Assembly: GCA_030765455.1 (NCBI GenBank) | Contig: JAVCCM010000085.1 | Coordinates: forward strand, 55,742 to 119,741 | Direction: 5' to 3' | Source of the DNA: Candidatus Electryonea clarkiae | GTDB taxonomy: Bacteria > Electryoneota > Electryoneia > Electryoneales > Electryoneaceae | Length of the DNA stretch: 64,000 nucleotides | Shown: positions 35,692 through 43,594 of the stretch, in pieces | Layout of the letters: each line of letters starts with the position of its first letter | Numbering within the stretch: the stretch's first letter is position 1 | The notes under the pieces: model-generated | What the model was told of the DNA's origin: nothing | The model's database searches: none | Seen by the model: the letters and a program-made list of their open reading frames with translations, nothing else | Program-made: the position numbers and the translations under genes

Positions 35692-37149
35692 ATGACGTTT
35701 AAAAGAGCTGCTTCTCATGTTAATGCCTTGTCGGCGATAGCTGTTTTGATCCTTGTGTTATTTTCAGGCTCCACGTTAAATGCAGCAGAGCCCATAACCC
35801 CGGAACGACAGTCAGTGACCGCAGAATTGCAGTTAGAGAAATTCCAGCCGGTTAGAGTAAAATTCTTCACAATTGATTACGCTATATTTAAATACAATGA
35901 AGAGTACTTGCAGCTTGAACTTTTTGCGCTGGTTGATCGTCAGTTCCTCGCAACCGATTCTGTAAAAACCGGAGTAATGGCAAGATACAGGATAGCATTC
36001 CAGGTATTCCGTAATGATACAGTTCTCACCGGAGATACATGGACACGTGACGACTTTTCCGCTACTCTGGAAGAAAGGTCAGGTGGTCAAAAAATTCCAG
36101 AGTTAATGAAATACGTGATTCTTCCCGGAGATTATCGTGTAGAGATAGTTGTAGTAGATTTGGTTGCGGGAGTTTACCGCTCTGAAGATATTCGAGTCCA
36201 CGCAGAGTTGTTTTCCAATAGTGAAGTTGCAATAAGTGATATCATAATAGCCTCAAAAGTTGAAAAAACAAAAGGAGATGCAGGGGAGTTTGATCACAAT
36301 GGCTTGCTCGTTCTGCCTTACTCTGATAGAATTTTTGGGCTTAACGTTACAACATTATACTTTTATACCGAAATCTATAATTTGAGTGTTTCAGACTCCG
36401 GCAGGTATAGTATTACTCGTGAAGTGTTTAGTGATAATGGTGAAAAAGCAATTGAATTAGATCCTGTAACCAGGAATACAAAAGCCTCTGACCTGGTAGA
36501 ACACGGTGGATTCTCAGTTGCCAACCTTTCGACAGGAGCATATTCCCTGAAGATCAGGGTAGTCGATGAAGTCACTGGGATCAGTGATGAAGCTACCCGA
36601 ACATTTTGGGTATTCCGCCCGGAGGAAGCAACCCATAGTCCGATGTTAGCTGATCCCGGCTTTGACATTGCTGCCATGACCAAAGATGAGATTGAATTTG
36701 AGTTGAAGGTCATTCGCTACCTGATAAGTACTAAGGTTGTAAATGCAATAAAAATCCTTGATCATGATGAAAAAAGATCTTTCCTGGCGCGGTTCTGGAT
36801 TTCAAATGATCCGAACAGGGATACGAAAATAAATGAATACCGTGAAGCATATATGGATCGTGTGGAAACTGCAAATGGCAGGTTTGGTTCCCTGAATCGA
36901 GAAGGTTGGAAAACAGATCTGGGCAGAATTTATTGTCTTAATGGAGAACCGGATGATATCGAGGATCACACTTTCGAGATGTCTTCGGGGAAAGCATACC
37001 AGATCTGGAGCTATCATAGCATTGAAGGTGGTATTCAATATGTATTCGTTGATCGTAATAATTATGGCGACTATGTTTTGGTACATTCCACAAAAAACGG
37101 CGAAGTTTATAATCCCAACTGGCGGACGATTGAATTGCAGGGCTTTTAA
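35692..37149 (+). CDS. Exported GWxTD-domain protein
   Basis: A 485-residue protein from ATG 35692 (MTFKRAAS), preceded by GGGGAGGAGG. The signal peptide ends near LNAAEP. Two beta-rich domains (VKFFTIDYAIFKYNEEYLQL, then NVTTLYFYTEIYNLSV) precede the C-terminal GWxTD domain with the defining motif REGWKTDLGRIYCLNGEPDDIE in two parts. This domain is common in FCB-type phyla and Acidobacteria but has no settled function. The position directly after smc is probably a local operon arrangement. Confidence 0.82.
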   Translation: MTFKRAASHVNALSAIAVLILVLFSGSTLNAAEPITPERQSVTAELQLEKFQPVRVKFFTIDYAIFKYNEEYLQLELFALVDRQFLATDSVKTGVMARYRIAFQVFRNDTVLTGDTWTRDDFSATLEERSGGQKIPELMKYVILPGDYRVEIVVVDLVAGVYRSEDIRVHAELFSNSEVAISDIIIASKVEKTKGDAGEFDHNGLLVLPYSDRIFGLNVTTLYFYTEIYNLSVSDSGRYSITREVFSDNGEKAIELDPVTRNTKASDLVEHGGFSVANLSTGAYSLKIRVVDEVTGISDEATRTFWVFRPEEATHSPMLADPGFDIAAMTKDEIEFELKVIRYLISTKVVNAIKILDHDEKRSFLARFWISNDPNRDTKINEYREAYMDRVETANGRFGSLNREGWKTDLGRIYCLNGEPDDIEDHTFEMSSGKAYQIWSYHSIEGGIQYVFVDRNNYGDYVLVHSTKNGEVYNPNWRTIELQGF

Positions 37150-37150
37150 A

Positions 37151-37178
37151 GTAGCTCCCTTTCGCCGAAAGGGCGACC
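37151..37178. repeat. GTAG-family palindrome
   Basis: GTAGCTCCCTTTCG, then CCGAAAGGGCGACC. It starts 2 bases after the stop codon of the GWxTD gene. The outer right arm has diverged. Confidence 0.6.
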
Positions 37179-37203
37179 TGTTGTACCGGTGAACAAAATA
37201 ATT

Positions 37204-37230
37204 CTCACGCAAAGACGCAAAGTCGCAAAG
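37204..37230. repeat. CGCAAAG-type tandem repeat
   Basis: CTCACGCAAAGACGCAAAG, then TCGCAAAG: three CGCAAAG copies at 8-base spacing. It is the same family as 5883-5910. Confidence 0.5.
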
Positions 37231-37278
37231 AAAAGTCCGATGAAACAGAACTGAGTTCATGAGGTAATTGATTATAAA

Positions 37279-38025
37279 ATGATAAAGACAAGTAACCTGA
37301 CAAAGATTTTCGAAGATCGTAAACGTGGTAAGATCGTAGCTGTAAACCATCTTAATCTCAGTGTGAATGATGGTGAAATATTCGGATTGCTGGGGACGAA
37401 CGGCGCTGGAAAGACTACAACTCTTCGTATGCTGGTCACAGTTTTCAAACCGACTGAGGGAACTGCTGAGGTCGCGGGATTCGATATTCTCGAAAATCCG
37501 GATGATGTTCGAAAAAACATAGGTTTTCTTTCCGGTGATACCAACCTTTATGCCCGGCTTACTGCGCGAGAGGTGATAGAATATTATGGCGGTCTTCATG
37601 GAATGAGCCGGATTAATGCAAGGGCGAGGGTTGATGAGCTGGCGGAAATGCTGGATCTGAACGATTTTCTTCATCAGAAAATTGCTAAACTATCGACCGG
37701 TCAAAAGCAGCGGGTGAGTATCGCGAGAGCGATTGTACATCAACCCGACTTGATGATATTCGATGAGCCCACTGCCGGACTCGATCCCATCAGCGCCAAG
37801 AGTATCCTCGATTTCATTCGCAGTTGCAGAAGCGATTCAAAAACAGTCTTATTCTCAACACACTATCTGCGTGAAGCAGAAACACTCTGTGACCGAATCG
37901 GGATTCTGCATGATGGTGAATTAAAAGCGATTGGAACATTAGAGGAAATCCTGGACCAAACGGACTCAACGAATTTGGAACATGCGTTTTACACACTTGC
38001 AGGGCTGGAAATTCAACCTGATTGA
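37279..38025 (+). CDS. ABC transporter ATP-binding protein (NatA-like)
   Basis: A 248-residue ATPase. Walker A GTNGAGKTTTLRML, signature LSTGQKQRVSIARA (LSTGQ in place of the common LSGGQ), Walker B LMIFDEPTAGLDP and the switch His in STHYLREAE. Homologues pair with a NatB-type permease for sodium export or drug/lipid export. No permease follows: the next gene, 15 bases on, is an aspartoacylase-like protein. It may work with a permease elsewhere. Confidence 0.9.
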   Translation: MIKTSNLTKIFEDRKRGKIVAVNHLNLSVNDGEIFGLLGTNGAGKTTTLRMLVTVFKPTEGTAEVAGFDILENPDDVRKNIGFLSGDTNLYARLTAREVIEYYGGLHGMSRINARARVDELAEMLDLNDFLHQKIAKLSTGQKQRVSIARAIVHQPDLMIFDEPTAGLDPISAKSILDFIRSCRSDSKTVLFSTHYLREAETLCDRIGILHDGELKAIGTLEEILDQTDSTNLEHAFYTLAGLEIQPD

Positions 38026-38040
38026 TCTTAAAGTATTCAG

Positions 38041-38979
38041 ATGAAATATATATCTAATAATATCCACGACCGTCAAATTGGCGAATATCATGGCATTGAG
38101 AGCGGTGCATGCATTGTTATCGTAGCCGGTTTGCATGGTAACGAACCGACCGGGATTAACGCCATCCAGGAGATATTCTCTACTATTTCTGAAAATCAAA
38201 TTCCAATAAAAGGTGATATTTTTGCTTACAGGGGAAATGTCTCTGCGTTAAAGGAAGGTAGAAGATACCTTGATAAAGATCTTAACCGTATTTGGAAAAA
38301 GAAACTGGTCGATCAAGTAAGCACAACAAAACCGAACCAAACCCTTGCTGTTGAAGAGAAAGAGCAGCTTGAACTGTTGTCGGAGATTGAAAAAGCCATT
38401 TCCGCATCCCGTGGTGATACCTGGATACTGGATTTGCACACAAGCTCTGCGGCGGGACCACCTTTTATTCTTGGTGGACAGGGGAATCATGTTACTGAGA
38501 GGGTGGAGAATATTCTTCATGTGCCGGTGATTATCGACACCCCGGGTTATTTCAGCGGTGCGATGTTGAACCATTATCACAGGAAAGGCTTGGTTTCATT
38601 TGCATTTGAAGCCGGCCAGCATAATACAAAACAATCAATAGAAGTAAATAAGGAAGCAATCTGGCGGGTACTATTGGGATTAGGATCAACAAAAATTGAA
38701 TTCTTGCCGGATTCTGTTAATACTGAGAACCTCCTGAAAAAATCGAAGAACGGTATCCCCACAAAAATCGAGTTAATATATCGTCACGCAGTTTCTAAAG
38801 AAGACCATTTCAAAATGCTGCCAGGTTTTCGAAATTTCGATCAGGTGGAACAGGGTCAAATACTCGGTCATGACAAAAGGGGAGAGGTACAATCTCCAGA
38901 AAAAGGAATGATTTTCCTCCCCTTATACCAGGAAATCGGTGAAGACGGATTCTTTATTGTAAGGGAATTAAGAGAATGA
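38041..38979 (+). CDS. Succinylglutamate desuccinylase/aspartoacylase-family zinc hydrolase
   Basis: A 312-residue M14-like metalloenzyme. Zinc ligands: His and Glu in GLHGNEPTG (about 26-34) and His in LDLHTSSAAG (about 128-137). FAYRGNVSALKEGRRYLDKDLNR contains the substrate-binding Arg/Asn, and SFAFEAGQHN carries the catalytic-type Glu. A C-terminal beta domain (YRHAV ... LPLYQEIGEDGFF) completes the fold. These enzymes deacylate N-acyl amino acids; the substrate is unassigned. Confidence 0.88.
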   Translation: MKYISNNIHDRQIGEYHGIESGACIVIVAGLHGNEPTGINAIQEIFSTISENQIPIKGDIFAYRGNVSALKEGRRYLDKDLNRIWKKKLVDQVSTTKPNQTLAVEEKEQLELLSEIEKAISASRGDTWILDLHTSSAAGPPFILGGQGNHVTERVENILHVPVIIDTPGYFSGAMLNHYHRKGLVSFAFEAGQHNTKQSIEVNKEAIWRVLLGLGSTKIEFLPDSVNTENLLKKSKNGIPTKIELIYRHAVSKEDHFKMLPGFRNFDQVEQGQILGHDKRGEVQSPEKGMIFLPLYQEIGEDGFFIVRELRE

Positions 38980-39066
38980 AACATCTTTAATTTCTATAGG
39001 TAGGCACGAGGCATCCAAAGTCTAAAAAAATCTCCTTACCGGGCGCGTTGTGAACAGAGCTTGTTA

Positions 39067-39951
39067 TCAATTTGTTTTCATTAATTCTATGGTTTTCAGA
39101 GAATCCTTTTGGGCATTTTCTTTGTCATTTATTCTTGCATACACTTTTGAACGCGATTGATATGAGGGAGCGTGAGTAGAATCAATTTCAATTGCTTTTG
39201 AGAAATATTCTAATGCGTTGTGAAAATTCTTCATTTTACTATAAATGCATCCAGCTTGGTAGTATCCTGATGGTTGTTCAGGATATTCCTTAATCCTCTT
39301 GAGGCTTTCGTTCAATGCAGTAGCCGTGTCATTTGTGATGCTGCAGAGGGTAATGTAAGTTTGAAAATAATTTATGTTCTCCTCGTCTTTTTCTGTCAAT
39401 TCTTTGTATAACCTTTTCGCTATATCAAGATTTTTTATATAAATATTGATCATAGCCTTTTTCTCAAGGATTTTTATATTTTCTGCATCACCTTGTAATA
39501 TCTTGTCGCATTCTTCTAAAGCTTCATCATGCCTCTTGAGGTCGGTTAATACATCAATTTTTTGAATGTTTGTATCTTTATAATTCGGATCTATTTCCAG
39601 CACAGCATTAAAATCATTTAGCGCCAAGATGTAGTATTTATTTAGTCTTTCTGTTCTTTTGTCCTTACCTTCCTTGCTATATTTACTCTTGGATAATTTA
39701 AGAGATTTTTTTAAAACTATTCCACGGTATAGTGTCCCGCGCCAGTACAGATCTTCTGTTGAATAATCACCACTTTCAATGGTCTTACTCAGGCTGAGTA
39801 TGAATAGTGAATAAGCACTCTGAGAATCTAATAAATGATTAGAAATGATCCATTTAATACCAAATAGTAGTAGGATCAGAACAACGAATATACTTGATCC
39901 GACAATTATTTTTCTAATTTGAAACTTTAATTTATTAATTTTCAGAAACAT
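39067..39951 (-). CDS. Membrane-anchored TPR protein
   Basis: A 294-residue protein with one N-terminal membrane helix (IIVGSSIFVVLILLLFGIKW) and tetratricopeptide repeats (ALNDFNAVLEIDPNYKDTN, ALEECDKILQGDAENIK, HNALEYFSKAIEIDSTHAP). GAGGAA precedes the ATG and overlaps the end of the upstream sorting-domain gene (stop at 39956-39958), so the two form an operon. It is likely a scaffold at the membrane; partner unknown. Confidence 0.75.
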   Translation of the reverse strand: MFLKINKLKFQIRKIIVGSSIFVVLILLLFGIKWIISNHLLDSQSAYSLFILSLSKTIESGDYSTEDLYWRGTLYRGIVLKKSLKLSKSKYSKEGKDKRTERLNKYYILALNDFNAVLEIDPNYKDTNIQKIDVLTDLKRHDEALEECDKILQGDAENIKILEKKAMINIYIKNLDIAKRLYKELTEKDEENINYFQTYITLCSITNDTATALNESLKRIKEYPEQPSGYYQAGCIYSKMKNFHNALEYFSKAIEIDSTHAPSYQSRSKVYARINDKENAQKDSLKTIELMKTN

Positions 39952-39955
39952 TTCC

Positions 39956-42900
39956 TCATTTCATTAATACAATCTTCCTCACATCATTCAGCTTACCAGG
40001 TACACTCGCGTGGATGAAGTAGATTCCGCTTGTCAGGTTTATTCCGTCGAAGCTGAATTTCATGTACCCAGCCTCATAGACTCCATCAGCAATCATTCCA
40101 ACCTGCTGCCCGAGAAGATTGTAAATGCCGACATGCAGATCTGAGATTTCCGGCAGTGCAATTACAACAGATAGTAAAGGATTAAACGGGTTGGGATAGA
40201 TTGTTTCTATAGCCCATTCAGTGGGGATTCCTGAGAAAGGACGTTCATGAATGTAGGTGATCCACCACCTGACTTCAGCATCATTGGAATGATCTGTTTC
40301 GCCTTCGTCATATACAGCGGTTACATTATATATCCATGAATAGTTTTCATACTCACCCGGATTAGGGTCAGTTAAAGTGTCTGACCAGGTGTTATTTTGG
40401 GTATTGCCTACATGCTCGTCATCCCTGAAAATCTTGAAACGAAGCCAGTCATCGAGATGATCGTGCTCCCAGTATAAGGTCACCACAAGGCGAAGTGTAT
40501 CATTGATAATTATCTCTTCTGTTTCATTATCCAGGTTTGAAGGGGGATAGAAGGGTAATAGTACAACATCATCCTGTATGTTCGGAACAATACGCACTCC
40601 CTGGCGGGACATACTGATAACTCCTGTGAATGTAGCAAAATCATTAGCAGAGAATCCGGGAAGATCAATTCCTGTGTTTTCGATGATCCGAACTTCACAC
40701 TGCCCGGAACCATCATCAACGATTAACGAAAAATCGCCTTCGCCTGGAGGATCACTGTTGATTTGTCCCATGATTTGAGCCCATGTACCTTCACGTTGTC
40801 CATTTTCACTCATGTCACCGGTGGATTCAGTCATTGGATCAGGCAGTGGTTGATCAGTATTTATTACTTCAATTTCAATGTTAATTATCCGAGTTATGTC
40901 TTCCACTTCTATAAGGAAACCGAGTACAGATATTTCATCACCCCGATTGATGTTGTTCTCCGGATCCCAGGGATCATCACTCCATACCTGGATCCCCCAG
41001 TTTGTATCATCCTGAATGTAGATGTCCGTATGTGCAGAGTCAGTTACGTTGGTTCCCTGAGTTACGATACCCGTGGTGGTCACCCAGGTTTCAAGGTCCT
41101 GTTCAGTCTGGAGCTGCCTGATACCGCGCGTATAAATTGGAGTAAGCTCGAAATCCTGAATATTGTCCCTGTCCCAACGAATCAAAACGCTTTCTGTATC
41201 TGAAGGTGCGTAATTCTCTAATGTGACACTGACCAGATATCTTACTTCATCGTGGAGCGATGGAGCTGTGTATGCGCCTTCTTCATCAGTCTGTACTTCG
41301 CGATAGGTTTCATCTGTCTCCGGGTCCGTCACTGTCACAGTTGCGCCAAACAGGGGCTCAGCGGTTACCTCATCAATAACAACACCGGTCAAATCGCCCG
41401 AGAGAATATCGATAGAAAAATCAATTTCATTTTCGTGTTCTTCAATTTCTATTTCATCTTCAGTATATTCGTAATATCCCTCAGCGACAATACTTACATC
41501 GTAAGCTCCAGCTTCAACGTCTTCAATAGAATAAATTCCATCCGTATCAGAAATTGCAGAGTACAGTGTGTCGCCAAAACTGATTTCAGCGCCTTCGACC
41601 GGTTCTTCAGTTTCAGAATCAGTTATGGTTCCGGCTATTGTGGCGAGATGGAGCATCTCGAATTCGAAGAAATTCTCATCCTCCTCAACTTCTACAATCT
41701 CTTCAAAATCATAGTAGTGATCCGCGGTGATGCGAACTGTTATTTCGCCTTGTTCCTGTGGACCGACTTCCCATTCACCATTATCATCTGTTGTAGTCGT
41801 TTCAATTCCGAAACGAATGGAAGCACCTTCAATTGGATCGCCGGTATCAAAGTCGGTGACTCTTCCGGAAACAGGGGAGAGGGGAAAAAGTTCAAAGTCC
41901 ATATTGTTCTCACCAACGAAGATCTCTACTTCTTCACTAAACTGAGTATAATTTTCGTGGAAAATAGAAACAATTCGATTACCTGAAACTGTTTCCTCAA
42001 TAAAATAGTAACCATTGACATTAGTTGTATCCCTACCAGGTCCTATTCTAATGATCGCATCTTCTATAAAATCACCAGTTACTGCATCCGTGATAAAACC
42101 GTCAACACTTGCGTCGAGGTCAGGATCAAGATCACTTTCCAACCAGCTTATCGTGGCAGCATTAAATTCTGCACAGACCAGATCAAGGTCCAAGTCTCCA
42201 TCCATATCAATAGCATAAATAGTAAATACACGACCCAGGTTATCAGCAATCAGATGTTCCTCGAAATTTTGATCGCCATCGTTTTCCCACCAGTAAGCGC
42301 AATCCGTGTCGCCTGAAGAGGCGCCCACATCCATATCCCCATCCATATCAAAATCGGCTGTAATAACAGAACCGGGACCATCAATTTCATCTGAAATCAC
42401 GTGTTCTGTGAAATTCTGATCACCATCATTTTCCCACCAGGTGATAAGATCGCCTGAACCTGAAGCGCCCAGAACGTCTGTATCACCGTCACTATCAAGA
42501 TCACCAGCGTTGACGAAATGTGCCCCATCATAATCCCCATCTATAACATGTTCGGTAAAATCTCCATCCCCATCATTCTCCCACCAGGTGATATCGTCGG
42601 CTGCCGCAGCGGCGGTTAGAAGATCGGGATCACCATCGCTGTCCACATCCGCTGCACAACACCATATCGGATAATCAAGGTCACCCTCTATAAGTTGTTC
42701 TTCAAAACCCTCCTCGCCATCGTTTTCCCACCAGGAAAGATCGTCACCCAGATCGGCTACGGCGAATACATCCATGTCACCATCACTATCTATATCTACA
42801 GCACATACACTTCGAGCGTAGTTGAAAGTATTGGAGATAGTGTGTTCTTCAAAACCCTCCTCGCCATCGTTTTCCCACCATATGATTGCATCAGCAAAGC

Positions 42901-43084
42901 CGGCGGAACCAAGCACGTCCATATCACCGTCACTGTCCACATCTTCAGCATATACATTATTTGCGCCATTCAGATTTGTTGTGATCATGTGAGCTTCAAA
43001 ACCCATATCGCCGTCATTTTCCCACCAGCCAATAGCGTCTGCAGAATAAGCCGCTCCTGTCACATATATCCCCATCACCATCAA
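39956..43084 (-). CDS. FG-GAP-type seven-bladed propeller protein with sorting domain (main frame; start lies upstream of a frameshift)
   Basis: The frame encodes 1042 residues, but its first Mets are not the true start: the signal peptide lies in another phase at 43062-43226. The product has six complete propeller blades plus the end of blade 1, each about 43 residues, with a calcium-type loop (DVDSDGDMDV) and the strand AIIWWENDGEEGFEEH. Then come four carboxypeptidase-regulatory-like beta domains (VDGFITDAVTGDFIEDAIIR), an OB-fold-like region (TGIVTQGTNVTDSAHTDIYI), an FN3-like domain and the sorting domain (YPNPFNPLLS ... LLGQQVG ... SGIYFIHASV ... KIVLMK). It is a predicted surface or secreted adhesin-like protein. 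It is co-transcribed with the downstream TPR gene. Confidence 0.8.
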   Translation of the reverse strand: MMVMGIYVTGAAYSADAIGWWENDGDMGFEAHMITTNLNGANNVYAEDVDSDGDMDVLGSAGFADAIIWWENDGEEGFEEHTISNTFNYARSVCAVDIDSDGDMDVFAVADLGDDLSWWENDGEEGFEEQLIEGDLDYPIWCCAADVDSDGDPDLLTAAAAADDITWWENDGDGDFTEHVIDGDYDGAHFVNAGDLDSDGDTDVLGASGSGDLITWWENDGDQNFTEHVISDEIDGPGSVITADFDMDGDMDVGASSGDTDCAYWWENDGDQNFEEHLIADNLGRVFTIYAIDMDGDLDLDLVCAEFNAATISWLESDLDPDLDASVDGFITDAVTGDFIEDAIIRIGPGRDTTNVNGYYFIEETVSGNRIVSIFHENYTQFSEEVEIFVGENNMDFELFPLSPVSGRVTDFDTGDPIEGASIRFGIETTTTDDNGEWEVGPQEQGEITVRITADHYYDFEEIVEVEEDENFFEFEMLHLATIAGTITDSETEEPVEGAEISFGDTLYSAISDTDGIYSIEDVEAGAYDVSIVAEGYYEYTEDEIEIEEHENEIDFSIDILSGDLTGVVIDEVTAEPLFGATVTVTDPETDETYREVQTDEEGAYTAPSLHDEVRYLVSVTLENYAPSDTESVLIRWDRDNIQDFELTPIYTRGIRQLQTEQDLETWVTTTGIVTQGTNVTDSAHTDIYIQDDTNWGIQVWSDDPWDPENNINRGDEISVLGFLIEVEDITRIINIEIEVINTDQPLPDPMTESTGDMSENGQREGTWAQIMGQINSDPPGEGDFSLIVDDGSGQCEVRIIENTGIDLPGFSANDFATFTGVISMSRQGVRIVPNIQDDVVLLPFYPPSNLDNETEEIIINDTLRLVVTLYWEHDHLDDWLRFKIFRDDEHVGNTQNNTWSDTLTDPNPGEYENYSWIYNVTAVYDEGETDHSNDAEVRWWITYIHERPFSGIPTEWAIETIYPNPFNPLLSVVIALPEISDLHVGIYNLLGQQVGMIADGVYEAGYMKFSFDGINLTSGIYFIHASVPGKLNDVRKIVLMK

Positions 43085-43226
43085 TATCTACAGGATATGC
43101 GCGATGTACACCAGCAAAATTGGTTCCAACAACATGCCTTGTAAATTCAATTTGGGCGAATAATGTAACTGGAATTAGAAAAAGGACGGCTAGGAATAGT
43201 ACAGTAACCTTAAATGAAGTTTTCAA
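43062..43226 (-). CDS. Signal-peptide and blade-1 start of the propeller gene, out of phase
   Basis: TTG start with GGAGG 6 bases upstream encodes a signal peptide (LFLAVLFLIPVTLFA) followed by QIEFTRHVVGTNFAGVHRAY and the first calcium loop VDIDGDGD. The loop should continue D-V-T-G-A as in sister proteins, but the phase changes at about 43062-43067 (GATATATGTG) and the raw frame ends soon after (43014). Restoring two missing bases, or removing one, joins it to the main frame and completes blade 1. It is either a real loss-of-function/phase change or an assembly error. Confidence 0.65.
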
Positions 43227-43594
43227 TGTTTCCTCCCGGATAAAAAATCAACGTGACTGAAATCAAATGAAAGAGTAACACATATAGTCGAGTATTCTAA
43301 TATGGAAATCCTGGAATAGATCTAACCAGTTTGAAATTCCCCGGCAAAATCTTTTAGAATCAATGAATCATTACAATATTTTGATATATATTTTCAATCA
43401 ATGCAATTTTCTTAAGGAGATACTGAACAACATACAAAAAAATGCAGCCAAAGCACATATTATTTTGCTCTGGGAGTAAAAAGTTTCAGCTAATAATATA
43501 AATGAAAAATATTCAGTAACAACAGGTTATTTCATGCGATAACAATATTTCAATATTAATTACATTATATAGATTCCGGAACATAACAATAGTT
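43227..43594. other. 368-bp AT-rich intergenic region
   Basis: It contains the ribosome site of the propeller gene at its start; otherwise it is AT-rich with no gene, palindrome of the local families or convincing terminator. Confidence 0.3.

Noticed and set aside
36802..37674. 290-codon minus-strand frame across the GWxTD and ABC genes
   Set aside because: It is antisense to two well-supported genes and has no recognisable motif or ribosome site.
41252..41986. 244-codon plus-strand frame inside the propeller gene
   Set aside because: Antisense shadow; Phe/Ile-rich reading of acidic codons on the other strand.
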